A model generated the notes under the pieces. It was given only the letters and a program-made list of their open reading frames with translations. It did no database searches and had not been told where the DNA came from. A program made the position numbers and the translations under genes. DNA of 64,000 nt from Diabrotica undecimpunctata (Eukaryota; Arthropoda; Insecta; Coleoptera; Chrysomelidae), in the NCBI RefSeq assembly GCF_040954645.1, contig NC_092803.1, positions 13,331,230 to 13,395,229 of the forward strand, written 5' to 3'. Every line of letters begins with the position of its first letter. The stretch's first letter is position 1. Positions 31,860-42,856 of this stretch are shown here, one piece after another.

Positions 31860-32672
31860 ATATATTTTCCATAATTTCCTTTTTGAGGAAGTTTCTTCGG
31901 ACGTTTAGTGTTCAAGATGTCAAACGATCTGGTCGACCAACAATTAGTGATGACAAAAAAATTGACATAATTTCAGAAATGGTAGTGAACCCTACTTCTT
32001 CTACAGCCCAAATTGCATTTATCTATGGAATCAGTGCAAAGACAGTACACCGAGTGTTGGCTGAAAACAAATTTCATCCATACAAATTAAAAATTATGCA
32101 CCATGTCAACTTTTAGAAGATGACCCTGACCGAAGACTAGAATTCTGTGAAAATATAACAACACAAATCCTCACGTCTTTCATGAAACGCATACTTAATT
32201 TAAAAAAAAAATAAATGTTTGGACAGGTATTTTAAGAAACCACATAGTTTGGTCTGTTTTTCTCAATACTAACTTAACCGGTGAAGTGTGTCTGAAGATG
32301 TTACAAAATGCAATTGAGCCGTTAATACTTGAAATTCTGGAGGATAATCCAGATGAATTAGGCAACTTGGAAATACGTTTCAACAAGATATTGCTCCTGC
32401 GCACCATTATGGTGCAGTAAGAAGTTACCTAGAACATCTGAATGGCCAGCTCGGTCACCGGACCTTACACCATCAGATTTTTTTCTGTGAGGATCCTTGA
32501 TACCTAAAGTTTACGCTACTGCACACGACAATATTGACATTTTGAAACAACGAATTGTTGAAGAATGAAGGGCAATTTCCTCCGACACATTTGAACGAGT
32601 ACGGCAAGAGTTTGGAAGTAGAATGCATTACTGGCAGGAAGTAGATGAAGCACATTTTGAACACTTACTATA
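31860..32672 (+). pseudogene. Mariner/IS630-like transposase relic
   Basis: The plus strand begins RKFLRTFSVQDVKRSGRPTISDD (31883), typical of insect transposases with a DUF4817-type N-terminus, then a helix-turn-helix SAKTVHRVLAENKFHPYKL (32029-32085). The C-terminal half, with shifts, holds FQQDIAPAHYGAVRSYLE (catalytic Asp, about 32380), ..SPDL..SDFF-like (32455) and KVYATAHDNIDILKQRI..RVRQEFGSRMHYWQEVDEAHFEHLL (32505-32670). Stops are frequent in the middle. Confidence 0.75.
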
Positions 32673-33011
32673 AGAACTGGTTGTTAAATATTTATTAATT
32701 AAATGAGAAGCTACAATTTTAGTATTTATTCAAATTATTCATCAAAATTCATTTAATACCTTTCGAACGAGGTATTACTTACCATAAGGTCCTATTTAAA
32801 ATTATCTGTCACAGTTGCGCTGTAACGTCATTTGTCACTATTACGTCACTTGTTATGACTAGTTAAGAAGCCTACGTCTTTTTATTACCTCCCTCCAAAT
32901 TTCACTATTATAAGTATAACCGTTCAAATGATGCGAGAGTGCAACGGACGTTTGACTAGCACTGTATATAATATTAACTAGGAATATTGTTATTGTAAAA
33001 GATAAACTTAC
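32673..33011. other. Unassigned sequence
   Basis: Contains CACAGTTGCGCTGTAACGTCA and a related GTCAC..TTACGTCACTTG stretch near 32810-32850 that may be the right end of the mariner/IS630 relic. No matching left end was pinned down. Confidence 0.35.
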
Positions 33012-33120
33012 TTTAAATTTTCCAGGTTGGTCCGCTTTCATCGTGGTTACTTCGAGCTTTGAGTTTCTCTGGTTCTGTGGAGTATTCATCAGAATATATT
33101 CCGGGAACCCAGTTATTTTA
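33012..33120 (-). other. Candidate exon (minus strand)
   Basis: An open stretch ending KADQPGKFK before a strong donor AAA|GTAAGT (33006-33011). A possible acceptor AAG|ACT lies near 33121 with a TACTAAT branch-like motif upstream, giving 36 open codons (TKITGFPEYILM..). No domain is recognised. It ends in phase 0, compatible with the possible phase-0 acceptor at 30023 of the transporter. It could be a 5' exon of that gene, part of another gene, or chance. Confidence 0.3.
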
Positions 33121-33340
33121 GTCTTCAGGTTACTTAATTAGTAATCACTGGTATTTTACACATACATGAGAATACACTTTTTCGATAAACATTGCAACAG
33201 CATGTTAAATAAACTGTGTAAGTCAAATAAACTGTGGAAAAAATGTTTCATAAAAAGTTAGAGAATAGATACAAATTTACCAGTTTTTCGTTGATAATTC
33301 AAAAGATTTCATAAAAGATCGAATTAAAAAACCTACTTAC

Positions 33341-33412
33341 AGTACAACCAGGTTGTCCATTGGAGGGAATGAATCCGAATTTAAAAATGGAATCAAGTTG
33401 TTGCCGATATTT
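33341..33412 (-). other. Candidate 72-nt exon (minus strand)
   Basis: A good acceptor (ATTTTCAG|A, 33413-33420) and a strong donor (ACT|GTAAGT, 33335-33340) enclose 24 open codons reading KYRQQLDSIFKFGFIPSN... The length is a multiple of three, and it could splice in phase 0 to 33120. No family recognised. Confidence 0.35.
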
Positions 33413-34983
33413 CTGAAAATTATAGCTTATTAGTATTGTAATTAAAGGTACAGATTTTTATGTTAAAGTAATGCACCCACAGTAAGTAAAGACAAGTTTT
33501 GGTAATAAGGGATGTCCAATTTTTTGAACAATTACCCTCCCACATGCCACTATTACTTATGTTAAGCCCACATAGTCTAGTTTTCCTTGTTTCCTTTGTC
33601 AGGTCCCTCTGCGATCACTCTTCACATGTTTTCATTTCTAATTCTTTTTAATTTGTATTTTTCTGTTGATATTTTTAGTAAGTATTGTATTGCTAGTGGT
33701 TAGTTTTCTGTTTTTCACTTAATAACACCTAAGACGGACAACAATGCCCAGCTTTATTTTTAATTGTTTACGTTTTTGTTAAATGACGTGGCACAAAGGA
33801 ACATTTTACTATAATTAATAAAACTAACTCGCATTACGTATTTTATCAAAATATTATAGATACATGTAGGTGCATTACTTTTTTAAAATACAGCACACAT
33901 ATTGTTTAAATTTTCCTAAAATTTTGCTTCAATTACATTTTTTTTTCTACTAAATTTCTATCCTATTGAATTTAAAATGCCAATTGTCTAAATTTCGAGC
34001 CAATTATAATTAATGTGTACTTATTTTGTTCTAAACAATGTTGTATAAATCAATATGTACAGTATAATGATTATATTACGTGTTTATGTACAAGTTATCT
34101 TTGTTGTTATAGTGTCAATGATGTGCTAGCCTAGCGTTAAGATGTTAGTCCCTCTATTTGTTAGTTTTAACAGCTACCTATATTTTGGTGAAGTTTATTT
34201 GGGAAGTTTACTTTTTTCAAATTGGGTCATATTTCTGGATACTCTAAGAATCCTTACGTAATTATTACTCCAGTAATTGATCAGAATCCAGAATTGTCCA
34301 GTTACATTAAATTTCAGAGATAATATATTTTTGTGATAATAAAAGCTACTTCCACATTATAAACTAAATATTAAAGCAAAAATATTTATTAATTAATCAT
34401 TTTGTACTACGCTTAAAATATCGTAAACATATATGACTTTACTAAATTTTTTATTACTCATTGATTGTAAAGTGCGAATTAGAGATGGGATGCCCAAAAA
34501 AAATGAAAAAAAAAATTGGATTGTAAAACACATCACAGTAACCTTTGGTTCTAGATTTTAAGGGCCTAAGGGTATATAAGCCTCCTTCAGTCAAAGATAA
34601 AATAATAAAAAGGTCACTAAAATATAGGTATAATTTGCTAATATTATTAATTATTAATTTAACATACAATATGAGTGTGATTTATAGATTGTTATACGTC
34701 ATTATACAGCCACATATAGGATGATATTTTGTACGAATTTTAATTAAACACAAAACAGCCATTACCACTGCGTTTAAAAAAAAAGATGAAAAGTAAGTGC
34801 AAATGTATAGGCCAGAAAAAAACTTTTGAAACTTAAACTGTGAAACAGAAGTAAATAGAAATTTTTTGACACTTTTTTTGATGTCTGTGAATGGGGTAAC
34901 ACAAATGTAGAAATTGGGAGTGCCTTGACCTTTATCTTTAAAGGTTTGTTCTTTCGCTACATGTTTCGCCCCAATGAAGCTCA
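33413..34983. other. AT-rich unassigned sequence
   Basis: No gene, long repeat or transposon border recognised across this 1.5 kb up to the TTAA flank of the piggyBac element. Confidence 0.45.
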
Positions 34984-35342
34984 TTAACCCATTTAGCGCA
35001 AATAGAGCGAAAACGCACAATTTTTTTGTAGAATTTTTTATTGGCAACACGTTAATTTTTTTGAAATCTTTTTATTTTTTTATCAACCAGAAGGTATAAA
35101 TGTAGCTAAATTTAATTTTCTCTAGTTTCCAAACTCATTTTTTCTTTACAAAAATATTTTCTAAATATTTGACATTTTCAGTCCTTCGACACAAGTTTAT
35201 TTTTAGTGTAGTAATTTTATTGCTAAAACACTTTTGTGGTCAAATCAATTGAAACTTGATATTTTTAACCTATTTGTACATCAATTGATATAAAAATAAA
35301 TAAAAAGATTTTTTTGTGTCTTCAAATTTCGTGTTTGAAAAT

Positions 35343-35371
35343 AATGGTTCGATAACGAACCATTGGCGGAA
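35343..35371. repeat. Left subterminal inverted repeat of the piggyBac element
   Basis: A 29-bp block, AATGGTTCG..CGAACCATT followed by GGCGGAA, itself hairpin-forming. Its inverted partner is 37516-37544. Probably a transposase-binding site (inference from known piggyBac subterminal repeats). Confidence 0.75.
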
Positions 35372-35515
35372 GTCGACTTAAAAACTTGTCTGGTCAAAAA
35401 TTTCAAAGTGACTCAAACGGGGTTATTATTATAATTTTTATTAAAAAGACGGGTATTCTGGTATTCAGTTTTGTTATAATCTAGGGTTGTGAGGTTGTGT
35501 AGTGTCGTAGACAAT

Positions 35516-37487
35516 ATGTCGAATTGGAAAAATAACCCTAAAAGGGCTCTAACTTTGTTGGAATTAGAAGCCGAATTGGAGAATCTCAGTGATAATGAAG
35601 ATGGGGTCACAGAAATAGCTATAATACCTCCGGACTGTGACGAATTAACAGAAGAAGAAATGATTGATGATAATGTTGTAAACTATTTACTATTGTTAGT
35701 TTCATATCAACTATTACGTGACGTTGTAGCTGACAATGAGATTCGAGAGATTGCCGGTACATTTGAGATTTCTGCTAAAGATACCGTTCTTTGGGAACCT
35801 TCCACAAGTAAATCCAAAGTTGCCGCCTTTGTAGAGATTCCTACTAGGGAGTCATTAGACGTTGAACCAACAACTAGCAAATCAAATAAAAAACGTAAAA
35901 AGGAAAAGACAGTTAAGATTTGAAAAATTAGTAATTTGAAAAATTTGAAAAATTATTATAATTAGAATTTAGAAAATTAGTCTACGATTTTAAAAAACGT
36001 AAAGTATGTAGTGTGACAACTCCAAAATGGTCTACAATAACTAATCCGACATTTGCATCAGCACCACAGTCACATGAAATTAAAAAAGGGATAGAACTTG
36101 AGAACCGTGTAGCTGGAAAAACCCCTTACAAATGTTTCCAGCTCTTCTTCGATGATGAAGTTTACAACCTTATTATTAATTTTACTATAAAATATGCCCA
36201 CGATAATAACTGTCACGATTTTCATTTGACAAATGCATCACTGAAAAGGTTTTTGGGAATACTCATTTTTACAGGATATCACACCTTGCCACAAATGGAT
36301 ATGTACTGAAGCAAGGACCAGGATAAGAACGTGACATTTATTAGGAACTGTATGAGTAAAAATCAATTTCGGCGTATCAAAAAGTATATTCACGTAAGTG
36401 ATAATACGGTGTTAGATAAAATGATAAATTTGCAAAACTTCGCCCCTTTTTCGACATAATGAATCGAAAATTCCTGCAATTTGGTATTTTCGCATATAAT
36501 TTATCTATAGACGAAGAAATGGTAGCATATTTTGGAAGGCACTCTGCACAAATGTTTCTAAAGGGAAAACCTGTGCGTTTTGGGTATAAGTTATGGTGCA
36601 TCTGTTCATCTGATGGATACCTATTCCAGTTTATCCCCTACGGTGGTGCTAGCACAACAAAATCAGATTTAGGCTTGGGTGCTGATGTAGTATTAAAATT
36701 ACTAAGTGTTGTAAAAACTCCCTCTAGCCACAGGGTATTTTTTGACAACTTTTTTTCGTCTTATAGGCTGTTCACAATATTGAAAGAAAAGTGAATTTAT
36801 GCAACTGGCACAGTGCATGAAAACAGGATTGAAAAGTGTCGTTCGACTTCGTTTTTGACAAAGAAGCTGAGGTATCTGTAGTTAGATGGAATGATAACTC
36901 AGTCGTGACAGTAATCTCTAATAACTGTCCGGTCCATCCCATAGGCTTTGCAAAGAGGTACGACCGCAAGCAGCGCAAAGAAGTAAATATTCCCACGCCG
37001 AATGTTATCCAAGAATACAATAGATGTATGGGTGGCGTTGACTTACATGACAACTGCATTGCGAATTACAGGATTGCTGTACGAGGAAAGAAATAGTGGT
37101 GGCCACTGTTTAAAAATGTAATTGATAGTTCCATTGTAAATGTCTGGAAACTTTTCAGATTGGCAACCAAAAGCTCCATTTCCCAAATCGATTTTCGGTC
37201 ATATATTGTTGTTTGTCTAATGAAATCGGAAAATGAACAAGAAGAATCAGAACAGAATGAGAATAAAGAAGATGAAAAGTCAACTGTACCGTTGACAATA
37301 AACATGGGCAGACCGTCGAAAAATAGCTTATAGGATGAAATCCGAAAAGATAAGATAGGTCATTTAGTTATAAAGCATGCAGAAAATGCAAGAGGAAGAT
37401 GCAGGCAGTGTTCTACTGTTTTTGTTTGTCAAAAATGTCATGTCCATTTACACTCTAAATATTTTGAAACTTTTCACAAAAAATAAA
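35516..37487 (+). pseudogene. PiggyBac-like transposase
   Basis: Starts at ATG 35516 (MSNWKNNPKRALTLLELEAEL..), with an acidic N-terminus and a Ser/Lys-rich linker. The DDE domain follows: PYKCFQLFFDDEVYNLII (36124), SLKRFLGILIFTGYH (36238), SIDEEMVAYFGRH (36496), RFGYKLWCICSSDGYLFQF (36580), RVFFDNFFSSYRLF (second catalytic Asp, 36735) and CMGGVDLHDN..YRI (third Asp, 37025). The C-terminus is a cysteine-rich finger (CRQC..VCQKCHVHLH, 37400-37450). Stops at 35921, 36307 and 36792 plus a frameshift near 36450 and a stop at 37094 inactivate it. Confidence 0.88.
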
Positions 37488-37515
37488 ATTGTGTATTTTA
37501 ATTTTTATATCTCAA

Positions 37516-37544
37516 TTCCGCCAAAGGTTCGAAAACGAACCATT
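37516..37544. repeat. Right subterminal inverted repeat of the piggyBac element
   Basis: TTCCGCC followed by GGTTCGAAAACGAACC, the inverted partner of 35343-35371 with a few substitutions. It lies 130 bp from the right end. The left copy is 355 bp from the left end. Confidence 0.75.
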
Positions 37545-37678
37545 TTTTTGTTGTGACATCTGTCAGTATCAAAGTGTAAAACAATTTTATTACGAATGTT
37601 TAAGTTTATTTTACCCTAGTTAATAAAAAATATTACATCTTATTGCATTCTTTCTTTGCTTGGCGGTTAATGGGTTAA

Positions 37679-38803
37679 ATAGTCGTCGATTAAGATAACT
37701 CGAAAATAAAAATGCAGGCTATTTAAACAAATTCCTTACTATGCAGTGGGCTCGAGTACCAAACTGCTATCTACTACTCGTATGTTAAAAAAAACATCAT
37801 CTTTTTTAAGCAGTATAATTAATTATTAAACGCAAACAGAGGTGCAACTGCCTTCTTGAACATCTTTTAAATACATTTTTTAAAGATACATAGGAAACAA
37901 TACACTAAAACTATCGTAAGAAGTAAAAACTTATACAGGCATTATACATATTAAGGACGTAACAAGAATAGCGTTAAAAGTTGCTAAACAAGATTACAAA
38001 TAACTTTGAATTACTTTTGTTTGGATAATATTATCAACACTTTGAAAATTTCACGAAAAAATGTGTTAACCTAAAAATACGAAAATGTGTCTTAACTTTT
38101 GTGTTTCGTAATAATAGATCATCTTATATGCTAACAAAAACGTAACATGCATAAGCAAAGAAGCCAAAAATCTCTTTATCGTGATATTCACTTGTTAGAT
38201 AAGAATTCTAGTTCTTACAGAACAAAAGGAATCTGTAAAAGACTTAATGCATTTAAAATCAATAACTAACTAACTAGTAGTTTTACCAGAGTACATGTAC
38301 GAGCTTCATTCACTTTATAAGCGTGGAACATAAGGTACCCAGGCTTTTCTTGTTTTTCAGAGTTTCTGTCTCGATCTAATTTAAACTTACCAAAACATAC
38401 TTCAACAGAAATTAAAACTATAATTCTTGAATGATTGTTCAACTTGAATTAATCTAAACTTGAACTTTAGGCACCTGTGCTCACGTAGCAACAACTCTGT
38501 GATATCTTGGATTTGACAGATATAAACCAAATATAATTTATGCAGATGGAAGTTTATTGTACATGAGCGAGAATGCAATGAATTAAGTATATTTCGATAC
38601 AATTTTTGCGAAAAGTGAAAATATTTGTTTCAATAAATACCAATCTTAAAAAATGCTCGCTACATGTTTCTTACAAGAAAATAATGCACTTATAAACATA
38701 CACGCACATACCTACATACATATACATTTACAAATTGCATAATTCACATAGGCACATTTCTCACGAAAACATAATAACATAATTGCATATATATTTAAGC
38801 ACA
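37679..38803. other. Unassigned sequence with isolated splice-like signals
   Basis: Possible acceptor TTTTCTTGTTTTTCAG on the plus strand at about 38345-38360, followed by 23 open codons. A GTAAGT donor lies on the minus strand near 38390. Neither leads to a recognisable protein, so no exon is called. Confidence 0.3.

Positions 38804-38858
<55 letters not shown>
38804..38858. repeat. (CA)n microsatellite
   Basis: More than twenty CA dinucleotides in a row, with a few CACG variants after it. Directly visible. Confidence 0.95.
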
Positions 38859-38860
<2 letters not shown>

Positions 38861-39147
38861 GCACACGCACTACAAATTCTGCCATCTGATCTCCCCCTTT
38901 ACATGCAGCTCACTTCCGTGGTAGTGAGCTGGGAATTGAGCAGGGAAGTTGGTAGCTTGAGTATGTAAATACGTTGCTCGCGCTGCCATTTCTCATGTCA
39001 CTGCCGCTGTCGTACGTTCGTTGGCGGTTTTTTTAACGAAAATCAAAGAACTTTCAGTGCGAGTGACAGTGACTGTTTACATGCTGCTCCCTGTATTGTC
39101 GGTGCACGGACTTATTTGTTTATTGTTTGGTAAATATTTCGTTAACT

Positions 39148-39297
39148 ATGGTTGAGTGGAGCAATAACCAAGTGCTAAAGTTTTTAGAGCTATATGCTAA
39201 TAAGAGATTCTTCACAAAAACGACCACAAAAAAAGCACAATCTACCCGATGCGGTTTGTCCTTTAAATTTACATTTGGTACTTTAAATTGCTGGTGA
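39148..39297 (+). pseudogene. N-terminus of a MADF-type (Harbinger-associated) protein
   Basis: The ATG at 39148 opens MVEWSNNQVLKFLELYANKR, the start of a MADF domain (helix 1 with the W and LI/FIELY pattern). Similarity ends after about 22 residues and the frame stops at 39295. In Harbinger elements the Myb/MADF protein assists the transposase in binding and nuclear import. Confidence 0.55.
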
Positions 39298-39299
39298 TG

Positions 39300-39780
39300 A
39301 TACTTAATAAATAATGCAAACTTTGGTAACTGTCCCCAGTCGCCAAATACCGTAATGTTATTGTCAAACTTATTTTTGGTGGTATTGGAATTCTTACTTT
39401 TGCCTGTTTTTTTCTCATGGGGTCAATTTTCTAAAGCAAAAATTCAAAATGTATGCGTGATAATCTGCACAATTTAAAAAATTCTCCTGACTCCTCACAA
39501 GTCAGTTCATTGAAAAAGTTTGTCATATTTCCTCTGTAAAAAAATGTTTGAAGCCATTTTCAGATTATTATTCAAATAAAAGACTTTTTCGACATGGTCG
39601 TTTTTTTCTACCTCATTTGTTTTTAAAATGTTAAGATAATTTTGTAAAACACACAGAGCTGTCGCCGCAGTAATTTTTATGCTCACCATTGCTGATGGTA
39701 CACCGATGCAGCAATGTGGTAGCTGTATGTAGACAGTCATTTATCCTTAATGCTGCCGTGTAATTATTTCGGGTAGGATA
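39300..39780 (-). pseudogene. Harbinger transposase remnants
   Basis: On the minus strand fragments such as LTITLRYLATGDSYQSLHYL (near 39300-39350) match the conserved region before the catalytic domain of PIF/Harbinger nucleases. The rest is shifted and broken. The orientation is opposite to the MADF fragment. Confidence 0.5.
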
Positions 39781-39824
39781 GTGGGCAACGCGAGTAGCAG
39801 TAGAAATGGCTGCATGTAAAGGGG

Positions 39825-40061
39825 ATATTTCATTGCAGGGAAACGTGGAAGCTAGTCCAAAGCTAAAGAGCGCGTCCCAAGGCTGTGCTTTTAATCTTAA
39901 AATGTCTGCGAACTCGATTTAACAGACATTAAATGACTACTAGTTCGGTAACAGCGACCCTAAAATCCTTTACAGTCCATACCGAATCATGCGATACATC
40001 TTTGAAAAACTGTAGACCTCTGCCATTAAATTATCGCAGTAAATAACAAATTTGAGGACCT
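39825..40061. other. Spacer
   Basis: No feature recognised between the Harbinger-like right end and the LINE endonuclease fragment. Confidence 0.4.
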
Positions 40062-40640
40062 TCAGCTCCCTAAAGTTTTGGTTTTTGGGTCTTGTGCCAT
40101 GATTTCATCCAGGATGGTTTGCAATTGTTCATAGAATGCCTCTCGTTCCTCCTTAGGTTTACAGTCTTCGGTGCTATAGATAGATATGACATTTAATTTT
40201 TGGTAGTCCATTGTGATGTTCATATGTATTATTCTTTCGGAGATATAACGGCAGTTATTTATGTTGTTTTCAAATTTTTTATGGACAAGTATACCTACGC
40301 CTACTCGTGCTCGTTCTTCTTTCTTCACTTAACTGTATGCTAAAAAAGATTGGTTATAATCTCCTTGGCCTTTACCATTCTTCTTGGTTTCTTGGATTGC
40401 ACAAATGTCTGTTTTTATTTATCAGTTCTATTATCTCTTGGTCTTTGTTGTTAAAAGAAGTAATGTTCCGTGTTGCTAATCTGATTGTGGGCTTATTTTT
40501 CCTTTTCGGTTTTTCTTTTCTTTGCGTTTTTCGTCATCTTAGGTTCCGTCTGGTTCCTATGCTTTATATATGCTCTTTGAGAACCAGGCCCATCAACCCT
40601 TCTCTTTTATCCGGGCTTGGGACCGGCTGTGGGCATGAAC
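40062..40640 (-). pseudogene. APE endonuclease fragment of an RTE-like LINE
   Basis: The minus strand reads RVGVGILVHKKFENNINNCRYISERIIHMNI..LNVISIYSTEDCKPKEEREAFYEQLQTILDEI (40062-40310), the GG(V)G..V and NV.S.Y.P blocks of a LINE AP-endonuclease. Further upstream (40340-40490), in other frames, are ITSFNNKDQEIIELI-like residues. RT is absent from this piece. Confidence 0.7.
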
Positions 40641-40879
40641 GCGGCTTTTGAGTTACAGAGTTTCGTAAATAATTAAAGGATTTAAATACGAAATATCCAT
40701 ATTTATAAATATTTATATATCAGTTTAACAGACCTTAGAGGCCCAAGACTTTGATAGTTGTTTTTCATTCTATTCGTTCCTGTATCTGAGTTGGTTGACT
40801 TTAATGCATGAATCGGAAATGAAATAGTTCCAGGAGTAAAATAAAGATTTAATGAAAACCATGTCAATACAAATCGAGA

Positions 40880-42856
40880 ACTCATGGCTAATCTCTCTGC
40901 TTTTAACGAACTGAGAATCAATAATACATTTTTCGACTATAAGCTCCAGTATCAATACACATTTGAAAACTCAAGGGGATACAAATATATGATTGATTTT
41001 ATAGTCACTAATAGAAAAATTCACCCAAAGCAGATTCTAGATATCCGAACTTTAAACTTAGCAGACGCAGGGAGTGAACACAAACTAATACTAGCAAAAA
41101 TAAGAATGAAAATAACACCAAAACATTTTCTACAGGAAATCGCCGAGGAAAAATTCAATGTAGAATCACTGTAGAACGACTATACAAGAAAAATGTATCA
41201 ACGGAAGCTAGCACAGAAGATACAGCTGAAACTCTAGGAAAATGGAAAGTCATACTGAACAAAAGAAACAACAAAAATTTACCATGGTTCAGAAAAGAAA
41301 TAAAAGAGAAATGTAAAGAGAAACGAGAGGCCTACAAGAAGTACAAAACATCAACATCAAATACTCCAGAATCCTGAGACAGCTATAGACGAATACGAAA
41401 TAAAGCAAAGCAGTTAGTAAGAAGAACAAAAAATGAACACTGGGAACAGTTTACAAAAAGAATAAAAAGCGACTTCTATGGTAGACATAAACAAATATGG
41501 AGACTCATAAGAAACCAAAGGAAAGAAATCGTAGAATTGAACGAATACAATAACATACCAGCAAATAAATGGGAAAGATACCTGACGGAACTGTTTAAAG
41601 GAAGATGACCCCAAGAATTATAGAAGTATAAATCTACTGAACACCGCACTTAAGCATAGCACAAAAGTCCTAACCAACAAAATCAATAAACTAACAACTT
41701 TATTAGATGAACAACAAGGATTCAGATCCGGGAGATCCTGCGTAGATCCGTATTTGTACTAAGACAAATCACAGAAAAAGCCATCGAGTACAATAAACCA
41801 GCATAATCTATATTTTATATACCTGACAAAGGCTTTCGATCTCATCCAAGTCGAAGACGTCTTACACCTACTGTATAAAAGATACATACCAATCAATATT
41901 ACACAAACCATTGAAAACATCTACTTCCCTAATCAAATACAGGCAAAGATAAATAAAAAACTAACACAGTACAAAGCGGAGTCAAACAGGGTGACTCATT
42001 AAGCTCACTTCTCTTTAATATAATAATGGACTAAATAATACAAGCAGTACATAAAGGTCATGGTTACAGAATGGGGAAGAAAGAAATCCAAATATTATAT
42101 TATGTAGACGACGCCGCATTAATCGCCGAGACAGAAGACGAGCTCCAAAGATTAACACACATCTTCAATACAACAGCCAAGACATACAATATGATATATA
42201 ATACCAGCAGCAAAAACCAAATGTATGACATCATCTAAATACGCACTACGATGTAAAATCGAAATTGATGGGAAAATAATAAAGCAGGAAGCAAGGTTTA
42301 GATATCTGAAAATAGATATGACTGGTTACGGAGATGTTGAAGAAGAAGTACGACAACAAAGCTTAACAGCAAGTAAAGCGGCGGGATCTCTTAATGACAC
42401 AATCTTGAAGAACAAAGACCTAAGACAAGACACAAAAACAAGAATCTATAAAGCAGCAATTAGGCCTATATTAACATACACGGTGGATACTAGACCTGAC
42501 ACATCTAAAATGCGACGACTGCTAGAAATAACAGAGATGAAAATACTTCGACGAATATCAGGGAAAAGTCTGTTCGATAGGGAGAGAAGCGAAAACATAA
42601 GAAAAGCATGGCAATATAGCAGATAAATGGATGAGTGACAAAACAGAAACAGGAGTGTAACGAACACATTAGTTAAATGGCAGGAGATAGGATAGTACGA
42701 ATAGCACGAGATAAGTCACCAAATGGACGAAGAAGTATTGGCAAACCAAGAAAAAGTTGGTGAAAAATACGATAACTTAAACAATTTAGGAGGCTATTAT
42801 TAAAGAAAAAACAGGCTTTAAAGCTTACATACAAGAAGGTAGAAGAAGAAGATTGC
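40880..42856 (+). pseudogene. RTE-like LINE, decayed (endonuclease end to 3' tail)
   Basis: Plus strand, in order: the end of the endonuclease domain (YQYTFENSRGYKYMIDFIV..ADAGSEHKLILAKIRMK, 40938-41120), a linker, RT blocks (DEQQGFRSGRSC, 41705; KAFDLIQVEDVLHLL, 41828; a decayed YVDDAALIAETEDEL near 42100) and the C-terminus KIEIDGKIIKQEARFRYL..TASKAAGSLNDTI..RPILTYTVDTRPDT (42252-42500). It ends in GAAGAAGAAGA (42843-42856). Many stops. Same family as 7500-9212. Confidence 0.8.

Larger units (their letters stand above)
34988..37674 (+). mobile_element. PiggyBac-like transposon, 2687 bp, both ends intact
   Basis: Exact TTAA duplications (34984-34987 and 37675-37678) flank terminal inverted repeats CCCATTTAGCGC (left) and CCCATTAACCGC (right, read inward). 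Inside lie a transposase pseudogene (35516-37487) and a pair of 29-bp subterminal inverted repeats (35343-35371 and 37516-37544), each with its own small hairpin ATGGTTCG..CGAACCAT. All hallmarks of the superfamily are present, so the borders are firm. Confidence 0.92.
38893..39824. mobile_element. PIF/Harbinger-like element, internally deleted
   Basis: The ends are inverted repeats: CCCCCTTTACATGCAGCT at the left against CCCCTTTACATGCAGCC read from the right end (39808-39824). Inside are remnants of both proteins expected in this superfamily: the start of a MADF-type DNA-binding protein on the plus strand (39148) and pieces of a transposase on the minus strand (39300-39780). At about 930 bp it is far shorter than an autonomous element. 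Confidence 0.65.

Noticed and set aside
38341..38430. Plus-strand acceptor TTTTCTTGTTTTTCAG with 23 open codons
   Set aside because: A stop follows quickly, and no homologous domain or partner exon was seen.
38783..38968. His/Thr repeat frame
   Set aside because: Translation of the CA microsatellite.
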